Below, one piece after another: positions 24,141 through 30,015 of a stretch of 31,829 nt of DNA. The notes below the pieces were generated by a model. That model did no database searches, was not told where the DNA came from, and saw only the letters and a program-made list of their open reading frames with translations. Position 1 is the first letter of the stretch. The number at the start of each line of letters is the position of its first letter. Made by a program: the position numbers and the translations under genes. The DNA is from a virus. The stretch is from positions 1-31,829 of IMG/VR virus record IMGVR_UViG_3300029286_001115; one strand, given 5' to 3'.

Positions 24141-24149
24141 ATATTTATA
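24141..24149 (+). promoter_or_regulatory. ATATTTATA late-type motif
   Basis: Exact 9-mer ending 4 nt before the ATG of the RHH gene at 24154. Confidence 0.5.
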
Positions 24150-24153
24150 ATAT

Positions 24154-24306
24154 ATGAAACCAAGAAAAAAAGAAGATCAAAAAAAAGTGAAAATATCCAT
24201 CACTTTAAATCCAGAAATTAATAAAAGATTGGAAAATGAACTTATTAATAAGTCTCGTTTAATAGAAAAACTAATCATTGAATATTATGGTCAGAAAGAT
24301 ATGTAG
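24154..24306 (+). CDS. Ribbon-helix-helix partner of the second HNH gene
   Basis: 50 aa: MKPRKKEDQKKVKISITL, then NPEINKRLENELINKSRLIE and KLIIEYYGQKDM. Minimal RHH fold with a basic N-terminus; a relative of the protein at 15200-15358 (shared SRLIEKL and EYYG). Its last 20 nt overlap the HNH start in another frame, so the two are translationally coupled. It probably binds DNA at or near the insertion site or its own promoter. Confidence 0.72.
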   Translation: MKPRKKEDQKKVKISITLNPEINKRLENELINKSRLIEKLIIEYYGQKDM

Positions 24307-24910
24307 TAAATGCAAACTAGAAAAAGATATAACAGATTTTTATAAAAGATTGGATAGAAAATGCGGGACAAAAAGCCAATGTAAAGTATGTGATAATAGT
24401 AATTCTATAAAATGGAAGGAAAATAATTCAGAAAGAAAAAAAGTTTATGACAAAAAATATAAAGAAAATAATCCTGATAAAATAAAAAAGACTCAACAAA
24501 TTTCGAGTCGAAAATATTATTATAAAAATAAATCTAAAATTAATTATTCAAAAAAAGAAAGATTAAAACTCGATGTTATTTTTAAAATTAAAAATTCAGT
24601 TAGAAGTAGAATTAGAGGGTTTTTAAAGAAAAAAAACATTCAAAAGAATAACAGCACATTTAATATTATTGGTTGCTCGCCAGAATATTTAAAACAATAT
24701 TTGGAAGAAAAATTTACACATAGAATGTCATGGGAAAATTATGGATTTTATGGATGGCATATAGATCATATAATTTCATTGGATAATGGAAAAACGGAGG
24801 ATGAAATTTATAAATTATGCCATTATACAAATTTACAACCGTTGTGGTGCGACGATAATTGGGCAAAATCTAATAAAAATAATCAAATTGCTTTCAGGAT
24901 TGAATCTTAA
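24287..24910 (+). CDS. HNH homing endonuclease (second intact copy)
   Basis: 207 aa from ATG 24287 (MVRKICSKCKLEKDITDFYK); the frame to 24278 needs a TTG start. N-terminal CxxC and CKVC zinc site, Lys-rich helical middle, FNIIGCSPEYLKQYLEEKF, WENYGFYGWHIDHIISLDNG, LCHYTNLQPLWCDDNWAKSN. HNH core residues are intact. It is the counterpart of the frameshifted copy at 14613-15222, with the same RHH gene in front, and it sits just after the CCA-enzyme gene. The free-standing position suggests homing into intergenic sites. Confidence 0.85.
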   Translation: MVRKICSKCKLEKDITDFYKRLDRKCGTKSQCKVCDNSNSIKWKENNSERKKVYDKKYKENNPDKIKKTQQISSRKYYYKNKSKINYSKKERLKLDVIFKIKNSVRSRIRGFLKKKNIQKNNSTFNIIGCSPEYLKQYLEEKFTHRMSWENYGFYGWHIDHIISLDNGKTEDEIYKLCHYTNLQPLWCDDNWAKSNKNNQIAFRIES

Positions 24911-24987
24911 TTTCGGTGACATCGGCAATTACCCCGATGACTTATTCTTAAAACTACAGACTAAACTGTACTATTGATTATTTTTTG

Positions 24988-25058
24988 TAGCCGGTGGCAA
25001 TTTCGCTTTACCGTTACACCCCCCGAAGGGGTGGGTCCTGTCATTGGACGAACCGGCC
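24988..25058 (-). tRNA. Cloverleaf RNA, tRNA-Arg(UCG)-like, lacking elbow motifs
   Basis: 71 nt that fold exactly as a tRNA: acceptor GGCCGGT/ACCGGCT (7 bp, first pair G-U), D-arm GTCC/GGAC with a 7-nt loop, anticodon arm CACCC/GGGTG with loop CTTCGGG (anticodon TCG), 4-nt variable region, T-arm GGTAA/TTGCC with a 7-nt loop, A73. The D-loop (AATGACA) has no GG and the T-loop (AGCGAAA) lacks TTC, so the usual D-T loop contacts are missing. The U-G pair in the T-stem exists only on this strand. No CCA is encoded. It may be a degenerate tRNA or a tRNA mimic at the end of the TerD-region transcript. Confidence 0.55.
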
Positions 25059-25130
25059 AAGTTTCTTTTGAAAATATAAAGAATAGTTTTCACATTTCCA
25101 AATATTTTCAAAAGAATTTTGAAAGTTTTT

Positions 25131-25574
25131 TTACTTTGCTTTGTCAAGCAATGCGCCGATGGATTCCAATTCCATCTGTGCTTTCAATTCCGGAGAAATG
25201 ATAGCGTTCAAACGGCTTTCGATTTCAGCAAGTTCCTTGCGTTTTTCCTGGATAGAGATTTGGTTTACCCTTGTCTGGAAGTCGGACTTCCATTCATCGA
25301 TGGTGAACCCTAACCAAGTGAACTTGTAATCGACACCAAGTTCTGTGGCCGATTTTTCTGATTTTTCCTTACGGTCGATCAAAAAAGCGTACATATCCAC
25401 GATTTTGCGAATATCAGTAACTGTTTTTACTTCAACCCTGTCGTGGGCGGATTTAGCGGAGTACCCGAAAGAACCACCTGTGTTCCAGCAAGGTTTTTCT
25501 GCCTTTTCAATTGCTAATTTCTTTTCCTGTACTGTGTTAAACAATAGTTTAACTTTTTCATCTGTTGTTTTCAT
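25131..25574 (-). CDS. 147-aa helical protein linked to the TerD gene
   Basis: Helical and charged, starting MKTTDEKVKLLFNTVQEKK, with a central WLGFTIDEWKSDFQTRVNQI and a C-terminal helix KELAEIESRLNAIISPELKA. One CW pair lies at about 29-30. No metal site or membrane segment. It seems to me to belong to a family that accompanies large TerD-domain proteins, but this is from memory of the pattern and should be checked. It is collinear with TerD and the RNA array. Codon use and base composition (less AT-rich) match the TerD gene better than the nearby orphans. Confidence 0.6.
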   Translation of the reverse strand: MKTTDEKVKLLFNTVQEKKLAIEKAEKPCWNTGGSFGYSAKSAHDRVEVKTVTDIRKIVDMYAFLIDRKEKSEKSATELGVDYKFTWLGFTIDEWKSDFQTRVNQISIQEKRKELAEIESRLNAIISPELKAQMELESIGALLDKAK

Positions 25575-25644
25575 TGTTGTTTGTTTTTGTTGTTAATTAT
25601 TTATTTGTTTAATCATTACCCCAACTGGGGCAATTCGTTTAAAG

Positions 25645-25781
25645 TGGGGAAGGGAGGAATCGGACCCCCGACACGCAGTTTTACAAGTTAGAAGTATCTT
25701 AATATATAGCCGATTGATTTTAATTTCACAGAAATCATAAAAGAATAACGGACTACTGCTCTACCACTGAGCTACTTCCCC
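25645..25781 (-). tRNA. tRNA-like gene interrupted in the anticodon loop by an array element
   Basis: 137 nt. Acceptor GGGGAAG/CTTCCCC (7 bp perfect), TA, D-arm GCTC/GAGC with AGTGGTA, A26, T-arm GGGGG/CCTCC with loop TCCGATT and variable GTGTC are all canonical. Anticodon stem GTAGT/ACTGC (one U-G) encloses about 72 nt instead of 7. If the join leaves C32 followed by TGTAAA, the loop is CTGTAAA, that of tRNA-Tyr(GUA), but the short variable region is unlike bacterial tRNA-Tyr. The extra ~65 nt contain one complete GGCTAT...TACTTCT element (25690-25711). It may be an unknown small intron, an insertion, or a tRNA mimic. CCA not encoded. Confidence 0.55.
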
Positions 25782-25894
25782 TGGTATTAAAAAAATCTGG
25801 AAATTCGTTATGTCGTTTTGATTTTCAAGTCAGTAGAAGTAACATAAACGATAGCCAGGTTATTAGGTAAAATTGGAAATTGAATACATCTTTT

Positions 25895-25957
25895 CCCCTT
25901 TCGGGGCTTTAGGATTTGAACCTAAAGATCCCATCTTTCGAGTGGGGTCTTTAACCA
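25895..25957 (-). ncRNA. tRNA 3'-half-like segment with stacked hairpins
   Basis: Directly after array copy 3 (read on the minus strand) come a variable-arm-like hairpin with a GAAA loop, then CTTTAGG/CCTAAAG with the T-loop TTCAAAT, then CCCC-GAAA-GGGG. The T-loop is canonical but the stem is 7 bp, and the acceptor-like strand closes on itself with a tetraloop. No matching 5' tRNA half is found nearby. It looks like a tRNA mimic or a remnant. Confidence 0.4.
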
Positions 25958-26461
25958 TAGAAGTAATGTAATTTTCATAGCCAATTTATATTATAAATGG
26001 AAATTAGGCAAGTCAGTTTTCATAGTTGCTAGGGCGATGCCCTAAAGTTTACAGAAGTAACTTTTATGACATGATTGACGAATATCTTCGGATATTCACA
26101 TATCACAACCTATAGCCATTTGTTTGTTATATAAAAGAAGGAAATTCTATGTCTATTTTTTCCCAATGAAAGTAGAAGTAAGACGGATAGATAGCCTTCA
26201 TTTAATATGGTTTGTGGTAATTGTGCGTCTACTAGTTTTTCGTATGTATAGAAGTAAGACTTTTATTTCTGGTCTGAGCTCTTTTTTAAATCTCACTGTC
26301 CATTACCTAGTAATGTTATGTGAGACGAGCGCGTGGCCAGAAAATTCACATAGCCACAATTTTAAATCATTAATTCAAAGAACAAAAAAGAAGGAAATCG
26401 TGCTAGACAATAACATTTGGAAGTTGTTTTTAGAAGTATCTAAACACATAGCCTTCATTTG

Positions 26462-26591
26462 ATGTTCGGGTAGGGGTCGAACCTACACTAGAATGGGCCG
26501 GTCTGCCCTGTATTCCTACAGGTTTCGGGATTACCATTATTCCCTACTTATTGACGCTCGCCAGGGCGTTTTCCATTTTCGCCACCAAACA
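26462..26591 (-). tRNA. tRNA-Leu-like gene with an expanded anticodon region
   Basis: 130 nt. Acceptor TGTTTGG/CCGAACA (7 bp, one U-G), D-arm TGGCG...CGC of the tRNA-Leu type, and T-arm GTAGG-TTCGACC-CCTAC are canonical. Between D-arm and T-arm there are 78 nt, against about 32 in a class II tRNA. GCCCTG after the D-arm pairs with CAGGGC further on, and within this span lie two hairpins (GGGA.../...TCCC and CCTGTA-GGAA-TACAGG). No sensible 7-nt anticodon loop with U33 is visible. Array copies flank it on both sides. It may be an interrupted or repurposed tRNA. Confidence 0.5.
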
Positions 26592-26685
26592 TATTTTAAA
26601 GAACGATAAAGAACGGGAAGAGTGTTAGTCGGTTTACATTAAAAGTGTATTGGCTTACGCCGAGAAGTAACTAAACACATAGCCG

Positions 26686-27333
26686 TTATATATATTTAAA
26701 CTTAAATCCTTTATATGTTTTACATCCTTTAATACCATTACAAAGTTTAGATAAGTCACCACGATTTATTTTTAACTCTTTAGAACAATCACCAACAGAA
26801 TCAAAAACTTTTATTAAATTATCGTCCAAATCCATCTGAAGTATTTTTTTCTTTTTTTTATTAATGTAATTTTTATACCCGTTAGAATTTATTCGAGACG
26901 TAATCGTTTTTTCTGTTTGTTTTTGACCCTTTGTTCGTTGATTTCCGATTAATGATATTCTTATTTTTTCTTTAGTAGTTTCTAAGTGTCTGCGGTTTTT
27001 TCTACTTTCACTTAGTTTTTTTATAGTTTCTGTTTTACAAATTCTACCAAAACTACTATTAGATTTTTTCTGAATGTTATATAAGTTTTTAATATTATCT
27101 ATAAACCATTGTTCCAACATTAAACAATATTCTTTAGGACATTTCGCTAAAACCTTAAACTCAAAAGATGATTCACCATATTTATTCCACGATTTTTGTA
27201 GGTGCTCATTAGTGTGTATATTTCTTCTTAAATAAGATAAATGGTTTAATTTTCTCGTTTTTAAGTTATTTGCGCTTCCTACATACGATTTACCATTAAT
27301 TTTATTTAATATTTGATACACGCCAGAGTTCAT
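26686..27333 (-). CDS. GIY-YIG homing endonuclease
   Basis: 215 aa. SGVYQILNKINGKSYVGSANNLKTRKLNH has the GIY (here G-V-Y) and YIG (Y-V-G) strands and the catalytic Arg. The catalytic Glu follows in LMLEQWFIDNI. The C-terminal half is basic with NUMOD-type DNA-binding motifs (ESRKNRRH, then ILQMDLDDNLIKVFDSV, ELKINRGDLSKLCNG). It starts 9 nt after the TerD stop, and its stop lies 2 nt before the last array copy. It is probably a mobile intruder that split a TerD-RNA transcription unit. Confidence 0.85.
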   Translation of the reverse strand: MNSGVYQILNKINGKSYVGSANNLKTRKLNHLSYLRRNIHTNEHLQKSWNKYGESSFEFKVLAKCPKEYCLMLEQWFIDNIKNLYNIQKKSNSSFGRICKTETIKKLSESRKNRRHLETTKEKIRISLIGNQRTKGQKQTEKTITSRINSNGYKNYINKKKKKILQMDLDDNLIKVFDSVGDCSKELKINRGDLSKLCNGIKGCKTYKGFKFKYI

Positions 27334-27341
27334 AAATTTTC

Positions 27342-29423
27342 TTATACCCCCATATAAATACCTGTCTTTTCATATGATTCGGAAAAATCTTCATACTTGA
27401 AATAAGTATCAACATTTTGATCCAAAGTCACTTGTTTTCCTCTCGCTTCAACATGTAAGAGTACTAAATCGTAGACACTTACCTTCGGCAGCTTCGTGAA
27501 TTCTTCTACCATCTTGATAGTATTCTTCACATCACCACTTGCAACTACTGAACCTGAAGAATCAATATCCAACATAATGTATTCCTTTGTAATCAAGTCA
27601 ATGATTGCAATTAATGTGTTGTTTGATTCTGAATCCAGAGTCTGGCAGGTTGTTATGGTTTCAGGTAGCCAAGTTTTGTTACATTCTGGGTGTTCCCTTT
27701 CCATTATACCAAACCTTGTTTCCACGGTTTGTAATCCCCTGCCGTTGAAGTTTCTCACATCGATGACAGCGTATAAGAAACCATTTTTGATGGCGTCATT
27801 CATATCGATGTCAACATATTCAGCACAAGCCCCCTTTCTTTGTCTCACATCACCAGAGTGAACTGAATTACCAACTCTGTAGTTGTGGAAGTTAAGAACT
27901 TCATTCCTTTTACCAACAAAGGTAACGCTTAAGTCCAAGTCTTCTCTTCCATTCTTATCCATCCAATGAACGAATGGTCTGATAACCTTTGCGTCAGGGT
28001 TGTTTAATGGAACTCTTTGACCAGTAATTTTAGGTTTGGTTGAGAAACTTGCGTTCCTCTTTGTTCCCATCCCGATTGGTAACGGAATTTTCTTCAATTC
28101 CGGGTCAATCCAACAATTTCCAAGTGCAGGAAGAGTAGTGAATTTTTCCTTCAGGGTTTCGAACAACCTGCTATGAATTCCTTCAACAAGTTTTCCTGGA
28201 AGTGCAGTTAAAGATGGTAATTGTGTTGGTTTTCTTGCTCCTTTAACCTTGATGAACCTGTTAGTGTTCGGTTCTAACCTTCCTTCGAAATGTGAATACA
28301 CTTCAAACAGAACCTTATTTGATGTACCCTTCAGAACTTCAGTTAAGAAGTTCATAATAAGTATAAGGTCTTTTGGATATGTACGAACCAACCAGTCAAT
28401 CCTTCTTGAAAATTCCCCTGGCCTTTGTGATAGAATCTTCAAACCAGTTTCCAAATCTTTCCTGAACCCATCGTTAAGTTGGGCGTACCAAGACTTAACT
28501 TTTTCATTCCTGATTTTGTGGAAAGCAGAAGCAGTTTTTGGATATTGTGCTTTGTATTCTGCCGGGTGAAGAATTTCGCCTAAACGAACCCATCTTTGAT
28601 CCTTCAGAACCATTTCTTTTGGATCACAGTTGGTGTTTTCCAATAGGCCCATCAGATACTTTCTTTCCTTACGAGAAAATTTCTTGAATTTGAATTTTTC
28701 CCTTGCAGGGTTATCACTTTTTGACCTACTCCATCTGCTAAGTCTTACCTTAGCGAAAGGAACTTTCGGTAAACTGATATCCCCGCCAGAAAGGTGTACG
28801 GCAATCCTCAACACATCGGTTGGGGTCTTCACTGGCAATCCTTCGATTCCCATTGCTGCCAATGTACAAAGGTTTTCTTTGAATGGAATCTGTGCAGGGA
28901 AGACCAATTTTTCACCACTTGATGCGAACCATCTTACGATAGCTAAATCTTGTGGCGCCAAACTCTGGTTGATTGAAACCAAATCCGTGAAGATTCTTGC
29001 GAACCTTTCGGGTGTGGCGTACCCAATCATAGTGTACTTAATCTTTTCGAATTTGATTGGTTTTTCATATTCAACCGTTGACGGTTCCCAAGTACCATTA
29101 CTCCAGTAGTGAATGATGGCGTTCAGATAGAATTCGAAATCTGTTAACGACATTACTTCCTGTGGGAAATTTTTGTACAATGGTGTAAAGTTGTGTTTTC
29201 CACCCATCACATCTTTCAAATATTCGATAACCTCGTTATTAAAAGGTTCGATGAAAGATAAATCTGATTTTGATAATTCTGTGAAGGCGTCTTGGTCTAA
29301 CATATATCCCCATTGCATTAAGTGGGATTGAACGGTCGCTACTGCGATTCTGTTATCCATTCCATCGTGTGACGGAGTAACCAAGCCTTTTTGAAGAGCG
29401 ATGATGTTTTTTGTCAGCTTCAT
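27342..29423 (-). CDS. Large protein with C-terminal TerD-like domain
   Basis: 693 aa from ATG 29423; the frame to 29483 runs into the promoter. The N-terminal ~480 residues are helical, with phrases such as TPTDVLRIAVHLSGGDISLP, WVRLGEILHPAEY and ILSQRPGEFSRRIDWLV that suggest repeated helical hairpins. The C-terminal ~200 residues read DLDLSVTFVGKRNE, NSVHSGDVRQRKG and YVDIDM, the order of a TerD beta-sandwich. The later DIDSSGSVVASG is probably part of this domain rather than a vWA metal site. TerD domains bind calcium and belong to stress and defence systems. Here it heads a unit with an RNA array. Function in the phage is unknown. Confidence 0.65.
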   Translation of the reverse strand: MKLTKNIIALQKGLVTPSHDGMDNRIAVATVQSHLMQWGYMLDQDAFTELSKSDLSFIEPFNNEVIEYLKDVMGGKHNFTPLYKNFPQEVMSLTDFEFYLNAIIHYWSNGTWEPSTVEYEKPIKFEKIKYTMIGYATPERFARIFTDLVSINQSLAPQDLAIVRWFASSGEKLVFPAQIPFKENLCTLAAMGIEGLPVKTPTDVLRIAVHLSGGDISLPKVPFAKVRLSRWSRSKSDNPAREKFKFKKFSRKERKYLMGLLENTNCDPKEMVLKDQRWVRLGEILHPAEYKAQYPKTASAFHKIRNEKVKSWYAQLNDGFRKDLETGLKILSQRPGEFSRRIDWLVRTYPKDLILIMNFLTEVLKGTSNKVLFEVYSHFEGRLEPNTNRFIKVKGARKPTQLPSLTALPGKLVEGIHSRLFETLKEKFTTLPALGNCWIDPELKKIPLPIGMGTKRNASFSTKPKITGQRVPLNNPDAKVIRPFVHWMDKNGREDLDLSVTFVGKRNEVLNFHNYRVGNSVHSGDVRQRKGACAEYVDIDMNDAIKNGFLYAVIDVRNFNGRGLQTVETRFGIMEREHPECNKTWLPETITTCQTLDSESNNTLIAIIDLITKEYIMLDIDSSGSVVASGDVKNTIKMVEEFTKLPKVSVYDLVLLHVEARGKQVTLDQNVDTYFKYEDFSESYEKTGIYMGV

Positions 29424-29472
29424 GTTGTCAGTTTTTGTGGTTAAAAAATGTTTTATTAAAAATGTTGTGTGG

Positions 29473-29503
29473 AAAATATACACAAAATTTTTCTAAAGTC
29501 AAG
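29473..29503 (-). promoter_or_regulatory. Promoter of the TerD-RNA unit
   Basis: On the minus strand CTTG, a 19-nt spacer and TATATTTT (29480-29473), preceded by TTTTGTG as in the 8752 promoter. TTGACT with TATATT 16 nt apart is also a fair sigma70-type pair. The leader before ATG 29423 is about 45 nt. Confidence 0.55.
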
Positions 29504-29525
29504 CTTTTTTTGAAAATATTTTTAA

Positions 29526-29741
29526 TTATTTTACTATAATTGATGTAAACCCTTGATTTACACTATTTTTCTCGTTATCTGTATTAGTATCTATATTTGA
29601 AATATTTGATGGTATTCTTTCGGGGCCAAGAACTAATGTACAGTCCCCATTCGATTTAATATCTTTTACTCTGGCAATCATCCCAATTTGAAAGTGAAAC
29701 CCTGAAAGAATTTTGACTCTTGCGTCATCATTTATTTTCAT
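29526..29741 (-). CDS. Small protein with KOW/SH3-like start, 71 aa
   Basis: Start at ATG 29741 (MKINDDARVKILSGFHFQIG), since the host-type -7 box (29753-29746) lies inside the longer frame. VKILSGFHFQIGMIARVKDI followed by CTLVLGPE has the rhythm of a KOW/SH3 barrel. With the promoter so close, the transcript would be nearly leaderless. Function unknown. Confidence 0.5.
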   Translation of the reverse strand: MKINDDARVKILSGFHFQIGMIARVKDIKSNGDCTLVLGPERIPSNISNIDTNTDNEKNSVNQGFTSIIVK

Positions 29742-29745
29742 TCGA

Positions 29746-29777
29746 CAAAGATATGTCAACTATTTTTAACTGCCAAA
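29746..29777 (-). promoter_or_regulatory. Host-type promoter, full consensus
   Basis: TTTG (29777-29774), exactly 20 nt, TATCTTTG (29753-29746): a complete match to TTTG-N20-TAnnTTTG. The best example in the window. Confidence 0.7.
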
Positions 29778-29811
29778 TTTTTTTAATGTTTTTTTGAAAA
29801 TATTTTTCTTC

Positions 29812-30003
29812 TTACTGATTATCAGTAGACTTAATTTTCATTTTTGTGGTGTTATCTGTTTTTCTTTGGAATTTAACAGACAATGTTGAATCGTATTTAA
29901 TATTTTCTCCTCCTTGCAACCAAATAGTGGGAAATTCTGGAATAATGTGTGTTGCGATTTCAGTTTCGGCGAGGAAACTACCTACAATGTATTCTACTTT
30001 CAT
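29812..30003 (-). CDS. Hypothetical protein, 63 aa
   Basis: MKVEYIVGSFLAETEIATHI, then a short beta-rich chain with a Lys/Thr/Asp-rich tail. No recognised motif. It lies 12 nt downstream of the radical SAM gene and may share its transcript. Confidence 0.5.
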   Translation of the reverse strand: MKVEYIVGSFLAETEIATHIIPEFPTIWLQGGENIKYDSTLSVKFQRKTDNTTKMKIKSTDNQ

Positions 30004-30015
30004 AATGTTTTTGTT

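Larger units (their letters stand above)
25690..26684 (-). repeat. Array of eight two-block RNA elements (GGCTAT ... TACTTCT)
   Basis: On the minus strand GGCTAT and (T)TACTTCT recur in fixed order at 25690-25711, 25835-25856, 25959-25982, 26053-26117, 26174-26196, 26250-26355, 26432-26453 and 26663-26684. The space between blocks is 9-11 nt in six copies, but 52 and 93 nt in copies 4 and 6, where it is filled by long hairpins. A third block, AATTTCC or a close variant, lies 16-22 nt upstream of GGCTAT in copies 2-5 and 37 nt upstream in copy 6. Start-to-start distances are 76-231 nt. The sequences between copies are unrelated. I do not recognise the element. Plus-strand frames across this region look spurious. 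Confidence 0.65.

Noticed and set aside
26124-26462. Plus-strand 112-aa open frame across the array
   Set aside because: It crosses several repeat copies, has no family resemblance and no start context, and opposes the RNA structure.
25645-26591. Group I introns in the tRNA-like genes
   Set aside because: The inserts are about 45-65 nt, far below the minimum for a group I core.
25690-26684. CRISPR array
   Set aside because: Repeats are two short blocks with variable gaps, spacing is irregular (76-231 nt), and no cas gene is near.
25690-26684. Integron attC sites
   Set aside because: Variable hairpins are similar, but the RYYYAAC/GTTRRRY core sites are absent and there is no integrase.
25131-29423. 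Ro60 (TROVE) protein with Y RNAs
   Set aside because: Tempting because bacterial Y RNAs are tRNA-like and encoded next to Ro60, but the 693-aa protein reads as TerD-like at its C-terminus and shows no clear TROVE pattern or vWA MIDAS. The array motif also does not contain the Ro60-binding signature I would expect.
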